Shown: positions 8,075 through 16,251 of the stretch, piece by piece
How the letters are laid out: each line of letters begins with the position of its first letter
Numbering within the stretch: position 1 is the stretch's first letter
Source of the DNA: Methylobacterium phyllostachyos
Lineage (GTDB): Bacteria > Pseudomonadota > Alphaproteobacteria > Rhizobiales > Beijerinckiaceae
DNA: 64,000 bases
Assembly (NCBI RefSeq): GCF_900103445.1
Contig: NZ_FNHS01000013.1
Location: forward strand, 62,001-126,000
Direction of reading: 5' to 3'
The notes under the pieces: generated by a model
Told to the model about the DNA's origin: nothing
Databases searched by the model: none
What the model saw: the letters and a program-made list of their open reading frames with translations, nothing else
Made by a program: the position numbers and the translations under genes

Positions 8075-9402
8075 GGCGCCCCTCCGTGACCCTGCCGCTG
8101 CAGGCCTACCGGGCCGGCCTGCGGATCGGCGAGCCGGCCTTGTCCGGGCTCCTGGCGTGGCGGGCGCAGCGCGGCAAGGAGGATCCGCTGCGGCTGCCCG
8201 AGCGGCGCGGCCTGCCGGGCCGGGCCCGCCCGGTCGGCCCGCTGGCCTGGATGCACGGCGCCAGCGTCGGCGAGGCGCTGTCGCTGATCGGCCTCGTGGA
8301 GGGGATGATCGCCCGCGGCTTCTCGGTGCTGGTGACCACGGGCACCCGCGCGGCCGCCGACCTGATCGGCGCCCGCCTGCCGGCCGGCGCCGTCCATCAA
8401 TACATGCCCCTCGACGCACCGCGCTGGATGGCGCGCTTCCTCGATCATTGGCAGCCCAACCTGGCAGTCGTCGCCGAATCCGAGATCTGGCCCAACATGA
8501 TCCTGGCGCTCGACGAGCGCGAGATCCCGCTGATCCTGGTCAACGGCCGCATGTCGGCGCGCTCGTTCCGCGGCTGGGAGCGCTGCCCGCGCACCGCCAA
8601 GGCGCTGCTGTCGCGCATCGCCATCTGCCTCAGCCAGACGCAGGACGACGGCGAGCGCTTCGCCAAGCTCGGCGCGCCGCGGGTCAGCATCGCCGGGAAC
8701 CTGAAATTCGATGCGCCGGTCCCGCCGGCCGATCCGCAGCAGCTCGCCTATCTGGGCGACATGATCGCCGGGCGGCCGATCTGGATTGCGGCCAGCACCC
8801 ACCCGGGCGAGGAATCGATCATCGCCTACGCGCACGCGCTGCTGCGGGAGCGGTTCCCGCAGCTCCTGACCCTCATCGCCCCGCGGCACCCGGCCCGGGG
8901 CGCGGAAGTCGTCGAGTGTGCGGCCGCCCTCGGCCTGCGCAGCGCCCGGCGCTCGACCGGCGGGCGGCCCCACCCCTCCGTGGAGGTCTACGTCGCCGAC
9001 ACGATCGGCGAACTCGGCCTGTTCTACCGCCTCGCGCCCCTGGGCTTCCTCGGCGGCTCCCTGGTCCCGCGGGGTGGTCAGAACCCGATCGAGCCGGTGC
9101 GCCTCGATACGGCGGTGCTGCACGGCCCGCACACGGAGAATTTCGGTACCATTTATCAGGCCCTCGACCGCGCGGGGGGGGCCGTACCCGTGCAGGACGG
9201 CGTCGAGCTGGCATCGGTCGCCGGCGACCTCCTCGGCGATCGGGCGCGGCTCGCCGCCATGGCGCGTGCCGGGCAGAGCGCCCTGCGCCCGTTCGAGGGG
9301 GCGGTGTCGCGCACCCTCGCGGTCCTCGATCCCTTCGTCGCGCAGATGAAGCTGCAGCGCCTCGATCGGGGCGGCCGTGTCCGCCCGCTCGCGCGGGCCT
9401 GA
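8071..9402 (+). CDS. waaA: 3-deoxy-D-manno-octulosonic acid transferase
   Basis: A 443-residue Kdo transferase (WaaA/KdtA, GT30), which adds Kdo from CMP-Kdo to the lipid A precursor at the inner membrane. The N-terminal half has the HGASVGE block at 62-68, with Glu68 as the expected catalytic base, and AESEIWPNM at 135-143. The C-terminal half has the GNLKFD and ASTHPGEE blocks and the nucleotide-sugar loop GGSLVPRGGQNPIEP near 327. The GTG start overlaps the preceding stop (GTGA) and the stop overlaps the lpxK ATG by one base, so this three-gene run is tightly coupled. Length is normal for the family. Confidence 0.95.
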   Translation: MRRPSVTLPLQAYRAGLRIGEPALSGLLAWRAQRGKEDPLRLPERRGLPGRARPVGPLAWMHGASVGEALSLIGLVEGMIARGFSVLVTTGTRAAADLIGARLPAGAVHQYMPLDAPRWMARFLDHWQPNLAVVAESEIWPNMILALDEREIPLILVNGRMSARSFRGWERCPRTAKALLSRIAICLSQTQDDGERFAKLGAPRVSIAGNLKFDAPVPPADPQQLAYLGDMIAGRPIWIAASTHPGEESIIAYAHALLRERFPQLLTLIAPRHPARGAEVVECAAALGLRSARRSTGGRPHPSVEVYVADTIGELGLFYRLAPLGFLGGSLVPRGGQNPIEPVRLDTAVLHGPHTENFGTIYQALDRAGGAVPVQDGVELASVAGDLLGDRARLAAMARAGQSALRPFEGAVSRTLAVLDPFVAQMKLQRLDRGGRVRPLARA

Positions 9403-10385
9403 TGCGGCCACCGCGCTTCTGGACCGCGGGACCGGATCACCCGCTGGCGCGCGTCCTCGCGCCGGCCGGGGCGACCTACGGAGCGCTGGTCGCCCGGCGC
9501 ATGGATCGAGCGGGTGAGCGGGCGGGCTGTCCGGTCCTGTGCCTGGGCAACTTCACCCTCGGCGGCGCCGGCAAGACGCCCGCGGCGCTCGCGGTCGCGG
9601 CGCTGCTCGCCGAGCTTGGCCGGACCCCCGCCTTCCTGTCCCGCGGCTATGGGGGGCGCAATGCCGGCCCGGTGCACGTCGATCCCGTCCGGCACACCGC
9701 CGCGGAGGTCGGCGACGAGCCGCTGCTCCTCGCCCGACAGGCGCCGACGATCGTGGCACGCCATCGCCCGGCAGGGGCCGCCCTGTGCCGGTCGCTCGGT
9801 GCCGACGCCATCGTGATGGATGACGGGCTTCAGAACCCGTCGCTCACCAAGGCTCTCAGCCTCGCCGTGATCGACGGGGGCGTGGGCCTCGGCAACGGCC
9901 TGCCCTTCCCGGCGGGGCCGTTGCGCGCCCCCCTCGCCCGGCAATGGCCCCATGTCGGCGGCGTGATCGTGATCGGCGACGGTAGGCCGGGCGACCGCAT
10001 CGCCGCGGCGGCCGACGACCGGACCCTGCCGGTCTACCGGGCGCGTCTAATTCGACACTCGGACGATTTCGCCGGCCGTCGCTGCCTCGCCTTCGCGGGG
10101 ATCGGGCGTCCCGAAAAATTCTTCACGACGCTGGCTGAGGCGGGGGCCGAGATCGTCGGGCGGCGCGTCTTCCCGGATCATCATCCCTACCGGGACGGGG
10201 ACCTTGCGGCTCTGGCCGCGGCAGCGCGGCGGCTCGGGGCTGAGCTCGTCACCACCGAGAAGGACGCAGTGCGCCTGCCTCCGCACATCGCGGCCCGGAT
10301 CGGCGTGCTGCGCGTCCGTCTTGTCTGGGAAGACCCAGAGACCCTGCGGCGCCAGCTGCAAAGCGTCCTCGGCGCCGCTCCGTGA
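9402..10385 (+). CDS. lpxK: Tetraacyldisaccharide 4'-kinase
   Basis: A 327-residue LpxK, the inner-membrane kinase that phosphorylates the 4' position of the lipid A disaccharide. It has the expected Walker A block GNFTLGGAGKTP at 49-60, a DEPLLLA block after the GYGG motif, a DDGLQN Walker B-like motif near 142, the FPAGPLR block near 170 and a TTEKDAVRLP motif near 288. The ATG overlaps the waaA stop (TGATG). It is the last gene of the lipid A run; the next gene is convergent and only three bases away, so the transcripts must overlap or terminate inside the neighbouring gene. Confidence 0.95.
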   Translation: MRPPRFWTAGPDHPLARVLAPAGATYGALVARRMDRAGERAGCPVLCLGNFTLGGAGKTPAALAVAALLAELGRTPAFLSRGYGGRNAGPVHVDPVRHTAAEVGDEPLLLARQAPTIVARHRPAGAALCRSLGADAIVMDDGLQNPSLTKALSLAVIDGGVGLGNGLPFPAGPLRAPLARQWPHVGGVIVIGDGRPGDRIAAAADDRTLPVYRARLIRHSDDFAGRRCLAFAGIGRPEKFFTTLAEAGAEIVGRRVFPDHHPYRDGDLAALAAAARRLGAELVTTEKDAVRLPPHIAARIGVLRVRLVWEDPETLRRQLQSVLGAAP

Positions 10386-10388
10386 CGA

Positions 10389-10607
10389 TCAGGGCCGGCC
10401 AGTATCCTTCAGCCGCTTGAGGATCGCCTCGGGGGAGGAATAGGCTTCCTGGCGCAGCGCGCTCCAGTAGCGCAACGCGTCGAGCTGGATCGGCTCGCCG
10501 GTCACCGCGCAGCGCACGAAGCTGCCGGGCTTGACCACCCGCATGGTGCCGTCGCCGTACTCGACCACCGCCTCACCGTTATTCGCGCGCTCGTAACGAC
10601 CCAGCAC
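10389..10607 (-). CDS. DUF2093 domain-containing small protein
   Basis: A 72-residue protein, convergent with lpxK. The sequence NNGEAVVEYGDGTMRVVKPG followed by FVRCAVTGEPIQLDALRYWS is the DUF2093 signature of alphaproteobacteria: a small beta-rich protein with one conserved Cys, function unknown. The start is a GTG with a very good AGGAGG ribosome binding site five bases upstream, which decides it. It ends with YSSPEAILKRLKDTGRP. It lies downstream of ribF on the same strand, about 60 bases away, and may be co-transcribed with it. Confidence 0.85.
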   Translation of the reverse strand: MLGRYERANNGEAVVEYGDGTMRVVKPGSFVRCAVTGEPIQLDALRYWSALRQEAYSSPEAILKRLKDTGRP

Positions 10608-10671
10608 GTCCGCCTCCTGCTCGATGCCGCCCTTCTACACGATCAGCCGCTCCGGCGATCCCCCCTGAGAC

Positions 10672-11658
10672 TCAGGCCAGCATCGACCGGGTTTCATCGC
10701 GCCCCAACATGGACCGCGCCGCATCGGCGTCGATGTGCATGCGGGCGACCAGGGCGTCGGCACTCGCGAACCGCTCCTCGCCCCGGATGTAGCCCACGAA
10801 CTCGACGGCGATCTCCTGTCCGTAGAGATCACCCGAGAAGTCGAACAGATAAGTCTCCAGGAGCGGTGCGCCGTCGTCGAAGGTCGGGCGGCGACCGTAG
10901 CTGGCGACGCCGTCGTAAAACGTGCTGGATGCCAGGCGCACCCGCACCGCGTAGATGCCGTGCGCGAGGCCGCAATCGGGCACCCTCATATTGGCGGTGG
11001 GGAAGCCGAGTTGTCGGCCACGCTTGTCGCCGTGGCAGACGGGGCCGAGCACGAACCAGCGATAGCCGAGCAGCGCGTTGGCCCGGGCGACGTCGCCGGC
11101 GGCGAGCGCGGCGCGGATCGCGCTCGACGAGACCGGTTCGGCCTCGTCGCCGAGGGCGACCGGCGCCACGATGCGGCAGCTCAACCCCGCCTCCCGGCAC
11201 AGCTCGGCCAGAACGGCGGGTGTGCCCTCGCGGCCACGGCCGAAATGAAAATCGTGGCCGACCACCACGCCGGAGAGGCCGAGCGAAGCCTTCAGGAAGT
11301 CGAACACGAAGGCGCGTGCGCCCGTGGCGGCCAGCCCGCCGTCGAAGCGGCGCACGATCACCCCGTCGAGCCCGAGACGCGCGAACACGATCTCCTTGGC
11401 AGCGAGGCTGGTGAGCCGGAACATCGGCGCCTCGGGGGTGAAATACGCGCGCGGATGCGGTTCGAAGGTCAGGATCGCGGCGGCCCGCCCGCCCGCGCGC
11501 GCCGCCGCCCGCACGCTCTCCACGAGGACGCGGTGGCCGAGATGGACGCCGTCGAAATTGCCGATCGCCGCGACGGCCCCGGTCAGGGCCGGTGGAACCG
11601 GCGCGTCGGGGCCGCAGATAGTGAAGGACCGCGCCGCCGTATCGTCGCCTGAGGCCAT
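10672..11658 (-). CDS. ribF: Bifunctional riboflavin kinase / FAD synthetase
   Basis: A 328-residue RibF, which phosphorylates riboflavin to FMN and adenylates FMN to FAD. The N-terminal FAD synthetase domain shows the nucleotidyltransferase signature GNFDGVHLGH at 33-42, an EPHPRAYF block and a later VSSSAIR motif. The C-terminal kinase domain shows GDKRGRQLGFPTANM. I place the start at the ATG giving MASGDDTAARSF because this yields the usual family length; the frame is open further upstream but that segment is Pro/Arg-rich and unlike RibF. It is transcribed away from cheY, and the roughly 300-base gap between them holds both promoters. Confidence 0.95.
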   Translation of the reverse strand: MASGDDTAARSFTICGPDAPVPPALTGAVAAIGNFDGVHLGHRVLVESVRAAARAGGRAAAILTFEPHPRAYFTPEAPMFRLTSLAAKEIVFARLGLDGVIVRRFDGGLAATGARAFVFDFLKASLGLSGVVVGHDFHFGRGREGTPAVLAELCREAGLSCRIVAPVALGDEAEPVSSSAIRAALAAGDVARANALLGYRWFVLGPVCHGDKRGRQLGFPTANMRVPDCGLAHGIYAVRVRLASSTFYDGVASYGRRPTFDDGAPLLETYLFDFSGDLYGQEIAVEFVGYIRGEERFASADALVARMHIDADAARSMLGRDETRSMLA

Positions 11659-11954
11659 CGTTTGGAGGTCGGATGCTCGGGTGGGGTCGCCGGACGGGAT
11701 CAGATGCCATGCCCACGCGGGGCCCGACGCGCCCGGACCCTGCCGAAAGGCGCCCGGGGGGTCAAGCGAAGGGAGGCGTGCCGCCGGGCAACACCGCGGC
11801 AACTCTTGCACGGGCGTCGCCGATTAACGGCTTCGCAATGCGCAAGCCCTATTTAAAATGTCGAGCGTCGCAGCTAGTTTGCAGCCTTAGCGAAGCGTTA
11901 ATCTTTCCGGGAGCCGCCGCGGCTTCCCGCCGGGCAATACGGAGTAGTGGTTCG

Positions 11955-12338
11955 ATGGCTCTCGACTTGAGCATGCCGATCCTCGTTGTTGACGATTATC
12001 AGACGATGGTTCGCATTATCCGTAATCTTCTGAAGCAGCTTGGCTTCGAGGAGGTCGATGACGCTTCTGATGGCACCGAAGCACTGGCCCGCCTGAAGGA
12101 TCGCAAGTACGGCCTGGTGATCTCCGATTGGAATATGGAGCCGATGACCGGGTATGAGCTGCTCCGGCACGTGCGCGCCGATGAAAATCTTCGCACGACG
12201 CCGTTCATCATGGTGACGGCCGAGTCGAAAACCGAGAACGTCATCGCCGCCAAGAAGGCCGGCGTGAACAACTATATCGTCAAGCCGTTCAACGCCGCGA
12301 CGCTGAAGTCCAAGATCGAGGCGGTCTGCGGCAGCTGA
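11955..12338 (+). CDS. cheY: Single-domain response regulator, CheY type
   Basis: A 127-residue receiver domain with nothing attached. The phosphorylation site is complete: acidic pair Asp13-Asp14, phosphoacceptor Asp58 in ISDWNM, switch Thr88 in MVTAE and Lys110 in VKPF. The SDWNMEPMTGYELL and KAGVNNYIVKPF stretches are typical of CheY rather than of DivK or cell-cycle receivers. It is followed 111 bases later by a CheZ-family phosphatase, which makes a chemotaxis role to the flagellar motor the best reading. No CheA, CheW or receptor gene is close by, so its kinase lies elsewhere in the genome. Confidence 0.88.
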   Translation: MALDLSMPILVVDDYQTMVRIIRNLLKQLGFEEVDDASDGTEALARLKDRKYGLVISDWNMEPMTGYELLRHVRADENLRTTPFIMVTAESKTENVIAAKKAGVNNYIVKPFNAATLKSKIEAVCGS

Positions 12339-12449
12339 TCGGTTCAGATGGCACGCTCATCGCGCAGTCCGGCCGACTCGCTGGCGCGCCGGACGACTCC
12401 GGAACGCGGCGTCGCCGGCCGGGACGGCAACCGATCTCAGGAGAACAGC

Positions 12450-12983
12450 ATGTCGTTAGCTGCTGCGCGGTCGGCCGAAATGCGGTTTCGTGAACCGCAG
12501 GCCGTCATCGCCGAGTTGAGCGAGATCGCCGATTACATCGCTCACCTTCGCGAGGAGATCGGTGCGCTTCGCGCGAACGAGATGAGTCGCGACCGGATCC
12601 CCATGGCGCATGAGGAGCTCGGCAGCGTCGTGGCGGCGACCGCGGGTGCCACCAACACGATCATGGAGGCGGCCGAGGCGATGCTCGGCCTGCCCGACGG
12701 TCCGGGTTACCGCGAGGCCGTCGAGGAGCGCATCAACACGATCTTCGAGGCCTGTGCGTTCCAGGACATCACCGGGCAGCGAATCGCCAAGGTGGTTGAG
12801 TCGCTGCGGCTGTTCGAGCAGCGGCTGGCTCGTTTCGTGGGCGCCGTGAAGGCGCGGGACACAGCCTCCATCGACCCGACCGAGCGTGCCCGCCGCGCCC
12901 GGGCCGAGGATCTGTTGCTCAATGGCCCCCAAGCCGACGCGGCCGTACCGTCCCAGGACGACATCGACGCCCTCTTCGGCTGA
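12450..12983 (+). CDS. cheZ: CheZ-family protein phosphatase
   Basis: A 177-residue, largely helical protein. It contains ACAFQDITGQRIAKVV near residues 101-116; Asp106 and Gln110 occupy the places of the CheZ catalytic Asp and Gln that dephosphorylate CheY. The C-terminus, PSQDDIDALFG, looks like the CheY-binding peptide of CheZ and even more like the SQxEIDALL peptide at the N-terminus of FliM. The protein is somewhat shorter than the E. coli enzyme (214). The chosen ATG has a strong CAGGAG site upstream; an earlier in-frame ATG lacks one and adds an Arg-rich segment. It follows cheY in the same direction, which matches the expected partner. Confidence 0.87.
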   Translation: MSLAAARSAEMRFREPQAVIAELSEIADYIAHLREEIGALRANEMSRDRIPMAHEELGSVVAATAGATNTIMEAAEAMLGLPDGPGYREAVEERINTIFEACAFQDITGQRIAKVVESLRLFEQRLARFVGAVKARDTASIDPTERARRARAEDLLLNGPQADAAVPSQDDIDALFG

Positions 12984-13144
12984 GGCGGTGCCGGTCAGGC
13001 CATCGTGCGAAAGCCGGCTTCCGGATGGGGTTAACACGAATCCGAGGATCTGGAGCCGCGATCCGGTTCTGGTTCTCGGACCGATACGCTAGAGCGTGCC
13101 GGTGACCCGTCGCCGCCCGGCGGCCGGGGAAGGGGCAGGCAAGC

Positions 13145-13939
13145 ATGGCGGCGCGGCTCTGGTCCGACTTCACCACCGACGAATTGCGGCGCCGCGACAT
13201 GCGGCGCGCCATCGCGATATTGCCTGTGGCTGCGGTCGAGCAGCATGGCCCGCATCTGCCGCTCGCCACCGACACGATCATCGCCGAGGGCTACCTCACC
13301 GCCGTACGCGAGCGCGTCTCGGCGGATCTCGATGTGCTGATCCTGCCCGTGCAGGCGATCGGCAAATCCGACGAGCACGATGCCTTCCCGGGCACGCTCT
13401 CGCTGGAGACAGGGACGGCGCTTGCCGCCTGGACCGGGATCGGCGGCGCCCTCCACCGGGCGGGCTGCCGCAAGATCGTGCTCGTCACGAGCCACGGCGG
13501 TAACAGCGCGCTCATCGACCTCGTGGCGGCCGAGCTGCGCGCCCGATACGGCATGGTGGCTGTGACCACCGCCTGGGCCCGGTTCGGTTACCCGGAGGGC
13601 TTGTTCCCGGCCGACGAGATCGCCTACGGCATTCATGCCGGCGGCATCGAGACCGCTCTGATGCTGGCCCTGCGGCCGGACCTCGTGCGGACCGACCGGA
13701 TCGCCGATTTCCCGCCGCGGTCGTTGGCGATGGTTCGGGAATTCACCCACCTGCGCGCCGGCCGCCCCGCCGCCTTCGCCTGGAAGGCCGGCGACCTCCA
13801 CCCTTCCGGGGCCATGGGCGACGCGCGACTCGGCACCGCCGAAGCCGGGCGCGCGGCCCTGGCGCACGGGGCACAGGCCTTCGTGGCGCTGCTGCGCGAC
13901 GTGGATGTTTTCGAACTCGACGGCGCTGCCCCGGTGTAA
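13145..13939 (+). CDS. Creatininase family protein
   Basis: A 264-residue metal-dependent amidohydrolase of the creatininase family. Metal ligands and active-site blocks are visible: VEQHGPHLP at 31-39 with Glu32 and His34, the following ATDT with Asp43, TSHGGNSAL near 115-123, and HAGGIETAL near 164. Members include creatinine amidohydrolase, the F420/riboflavin-pathway formamide hydrolase ArfB and the mycofactocin peptidase MftE. None of the partner genes for those pathways is near, so the substrate is unknown. The gene stands alone between cheZ and a DUF1223 gene transcribed in the same direction. Confidence 0.88.
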   Translation: MAARLWSDFTTDELRRRDMRRAIAILPVAAVEQHGPHLPLATDTIIAEGYLTAVRERVSADLDVLILPVQAIGKSDEHDAFPGTLSLETGTALAAWTGIGGALHRAGCRKIVLVTSHGGNSALIDLVAAELRARYGMVAVTTAWARFGYPEGLFPADEIAYGIHAGGIETALMLALRPDLVRTDRIADFPPRSLAMVREFTHLRAGRPAAFAWKAGDLHPSGAMGDARLGTAEAGRAALAHGAQAFVALLRDVDVFELDGAAPV

Positions 13940-14007
13940 CCGGCGCCGACACAGGGCGAAAACCCCGGTGCGCCGGATCGATCCGCCGGCGCGCAGGAAT
14001 TCTGCCC

Positions 14008-14721
14008 ATGCGCCCTGTCGTTTCGATCGCCCTCGCCCTGTTCTGCGCGACGCTTCACCCGGCTGCGGCCGCGGAACGGCCCGTCGTCGTTGAGCTGTTC
14101 ACCTCGCAGAGCTGCTCTTCCTGCCCGCCCGCGGAGGCGTTGATCGGGCGGCTCGCCCACGAGGGTGGCGATGTTCTTCCGCTCGCGTTCCACGTCACCT
14201 ACTGGAACCACCTGAACTGGCGCGACCCCTACGCCCTGACGGAAGCGACCGCGCGGCAGGATGCCTACGCGGCCCGCCTCGGCGGTCCCTCCTACACGCC
14301 GCAGGCCGTGATCGACGGGACGGTCGGCCTCGTCGGATCCGACGAGGTGGCGTTGCGCGCCGCGATCGCGCATGCCCGGGCGGCCGGACCCGGTATCCCG
14401 GTGGTGCTGATTCGCGAGGGCGACCGGCTCATCACGCGTGTCGGCCCCGGGGGCGGTGCCGCGCAGGTCCTGCTGGTCGGGTTCGATCCGAGCCATACGA
14501 CTCAGGTGCTGCGCGGCGAGAATGCCGGGCGCACCCTCGAACAGGCCAATGTCGTCCGCGCGATCCATGACCTCGGCCGCTGGTCGGGGGGCGCAGCGAC
14601 CTTCGCGGCGGCGCGTCCGAAGGGGGATACGGCGGCCGTCCTGCTCCAGGCGGCGGACGGGCGCATCCTCGGCGCAGCCCGTCTCGATCCGGATGGGGCG
14701 CGGCGGGAGGCGCTGCGATGA
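14008..14721 (+). CDS. DUF1223 thioredoxin-like exported protein
   Basis: A 237-residue protein with a clear signal peptide (about residues 1-23, ending AAAAE). A thioredoxin-like DUF1223 domain follows. The redox-type motif SQSCSSCPPAE lies near residues 33-43, then FHVTYWNHLNWRDP and YTPQAVIDG, all diagnostic of DUF1223. It is presumably periplasmic; the CSSC pair suggests thiol redox chemistry but no reaction has been assigned to the family that I can name. The gene lies just upstream of an ECF sigma factor and its NrsF-type anti-sigma factor, and may be co-transcribed with or controlled by them. Confidence 0.88.
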   Translation: MRPVVSIALALFCATLHPAAAAERPVVVELFTSQSCSSCPPAEALIGRLAHEGGDVLPLAFHVTYWNHLNWRDPYALTEATARQDAYAARLGGPSYTPQAVIDGTVGLVGSDEVALRAAIAHARAAGPGIPVVLIREGDRLITRVGPGGGAAQVLLVGFDPSHTTQVLRGENAGRTLEQANVVRAIHDLGRWSGGAATFAAARPKGDTAAVLLQAADGRILGAARLDPDGARREALR

Positions 14722-14831
14722 TCCTCGCCGGACCGCTCGGGCTTGCCGCCTGCGGCTGGTCGCTGGCGCTCGGCTCTGAGGCCGGGCAAGATGCGGCGCG
14801 AGCCGGGGGGCGGAACGGCGGCGGAGCCCGG

Positions 14832-15389
14832 ATGGCGCTCGAAGAAGAACTCGCAGGTCTGATGGCGTCCGCGCAACGCGGTGACGCGGCCGCCTATCGG
14901 GCGCTGCTGAAGGCTTGCCTCCCCGTGGTTTCGGCGATCGCCCGGGCACAGGGCGTGCGCGGCGAGGCGGTGGACGACGTCGTGCAGGACACGTTGATGA
15001 CCGTCCACCGGGCCCGGGCGAGCTACGATCCCGCCCGGCCGTTCATGCCCTGGCTGCGGGCCATCACCCAGCGGCGGGCGATCGATCGGCTGCGCCGGGC
15101 GGGCCGGCGCCCCCGGGAGGTCAGCGACCCCCTCGCCTATGAGGCCGAGATCGATCCCGGCCCGGCACCCGGCCAGGGCCTGGAGGCGCGGGACCGGGCC
15201 GCCTCCCTCGCCCGCGCGGTCGCCTCCTTGCCCGAAGGTCAGCGGCAGGCGGTGGAGCAGCTCGGCCTGCGTGAACTGTCCCTCGACGAGGCGGCGGCGG
15301 TCACCGGCCGCAGCAAGGGGGCGCTCAAGGTCAATCTGCACCGGGCGCTGAAGACGCTCCGGGCCAGCCTGACGCGGGAGGCGGAGTGA
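14832..15389 (+). CDS. ECF RNA polymerase sigma factor
   Basis: A 185-residue ECF sigma factor. Region 2 spans about residues 15-90 with DDVVQDTLMTVHRARASYD and PFMPWLRAITQRRAIDRLRR. Region 4 covers roughly 130-180 with LPEGQRQAVEQL, the SLDEAAAVTGRSKGALKVNLHRAL helix-turn-helix and a basic end. The chosen ATG follows a GGAG and begins the sigma domain directly. An in-frame ATG at 14718 overlaps the DUF1223 stop and would add 38 Gly/Ala-rich residues unlike other ECF factors. The stop overlaps the next gene (TGATG), which encodes its likely anti-sigma factor. Sigma factors with this DUF1109 partner in related bacteria respond to oxidative or heavy-metal stress. Confidence 0.9.
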   Translation: MALEEELAGLMASAQRGDAAAYRALLKACLPVVSAIARAQGVRGEAVDDVVQDTLMTVHRARASYDPARPFMPWLRAITQRRAIDRLRRAGRRPREVSDPLAYEAEIDPGPAPGQGLEARDRAASLARAVASLPEGQRQAVEQLGLRELSLDEAAAVTGRSKGALKVNLHRALKTLRASLTREAE

Positions 15390-16087
15390 TGGCCGAGCGT
15401 GCCGGCTGCGAAGCCACCCGTCATGATCGGCTCGTCGAGGCGCTCGCCGGCGGGCTGGAGCCGGTCCGACCGCTTCCGGCACCGGGGATCCGCGCGGCCC
15501 TGTGGCTCGGCGCGGCGCTGTTGGCCGGGCTGCTCCTGGTGGCGGAGGCCGGGATGGCGGGCTTCATGCTGCGCATGCATGTGCCGGACCTTGCCCTGGC
15601 GGCGATCGGCGCCGTGCTCACGGCCATCACCGCGGCCTATGCCGCCTTCGCCACGAGCGTGCCGGGCCGCTCGGGCCGGTGGGCGCTGCTGCCGCTGCCG
15701 CCCCTCGCCCTCTGGATCGGTGCCAGCGGGCTGGGATGCCTGCGCGACTGGATCGCCCCCGGAACCGACATCCCGGGCGTCCATACGGTGACGGGCTGCT
15801 TCAGCTTCCTGATCTGCGTTTCCGTGCCGCTGTCGGCACTGATCGTCGTGATGCTGCGCCGGGCCTGCCCGCTGCGACCGAACCTCACGGCAGCGCTCGG
15901 TGGCCTCGCGGTGTCGGCGGCGGCGGCGGCTTTGCTGGTGCCGGTCCACCCGCACGACGCCACCGCGACGGATCTCCTGATGCACGCGGCGGCGGTCGCG
16001 ATCGTCATTGCGGTGAACGGTCTGGCCGGGGGACGGCTGCTCGCCCCGTCCTCGCGTGCCGAGCGCAGCGGCTCGGAGCCTGCCTGA
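15389..16087 (+). CDS. NrsF-family (DUF1109) membrane anti-sigma factor
   Basis: A 232-residue membrane protein with about six transmembrane segments after a short cytoplasmic N-terminus that carries HDRLVEALAGGLEPVRPLP, the usual start of DUF1109/NrsF proteins. In Caulobacter the homologue NrsF holds an ECF sigma factor at the membrane until metals act on conserved cysteines. Cysteines here lie in GLGCLRDW, VTGCFSF and RRACPLRP, compatible with such sensing. Translation is coupled to the sigma gene by a one-base overlap. The gene converges on the YcgN-type gene with the hairpin array between. Confidence 0.85.
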   Translation: MAERAGCEATRHDRLVEALAGGLEPVRPLPAPGIRAALWLGAALLAGLLLVAEAGMAGFMLRMHVPDLALAAIGAVLTAITAAYAAFATSVPGRSGRWALLPLPPLALWIGASGLGCLRDWIAPGTDIPGVHTVTGCFSFLICVSVPLSALIVVMLRRACPLRPNLTAALGGLAVSAAAAALLVPVHPHDATATDLLMHAAAVAIVIAVNGLAGGRLLAPSSRAERSGSEPA

Positions 16088-16108
16088 CCCGGGACTCCGG
16101 GTTTTCAG

Positions 16109-16227
16109 AGGGCACAGCCCTTTGGCGGATTCTCAGGGCAGAGCCCTGAGATCGGGCGAAGCCCGACACCGGACGAAGTCCGGCACCAGGGCTCTGCCCT
16201 GGACCCGCGAAAGGGCTCGCCCTTTCG
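16109..16227. repeat. Array of six consecutive hairpins
   Basis: Six short inverted repeats follow one another with almost no gaps: AGGGC arms at 16109-16121; TCTCAGGGC arms at 16131-16151; TCGGGC arms at 16152-16166; CCGGAC arms at 16169-16183; CCAGGGC arms at 16186-16202; CGAAAGGGC arms at 16208-16227. Loops are two or three bases (ACA, AGA, GAA, GAA, TCT, TC). Hairpins two and five have cores that are reverse complements of each other, so the array is itself roughly mirror-symmetric. It lies between two convergent genes, where a bidirectional terminator or a dispersed intergenic repeat (BIME-like) would be expected; no T-run is present. Confidence 0.85.
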
Positions 16228-16251
16228 AAACCAGGACTTATCGCGCCGTCG

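Noticed and set aside
11820..11940. Possible CtrA box (TTAA-N7-TTAA) upstream of cheY
   Set aside because: Only half-sites (TTAACGG and GTTAATC) are present with wrong spacing, so a CtrA site is not supported.
14718..14831. Upstream ATG of the ECF sigma gene that overlaps the DUF1223 stop
   Set aside because: It would add 38 Gly/Ala-rich residues absent from ECF sigma factors, while the later ATG has a GGAG site; kept only as an alternative.
16109..16227. The hairpin array considered as a CRISPR array
   Set aside because: The hairpins differ in sequence, there are no constant direct repeats of 28-37 bases and no spacers, and no cas genes are near.
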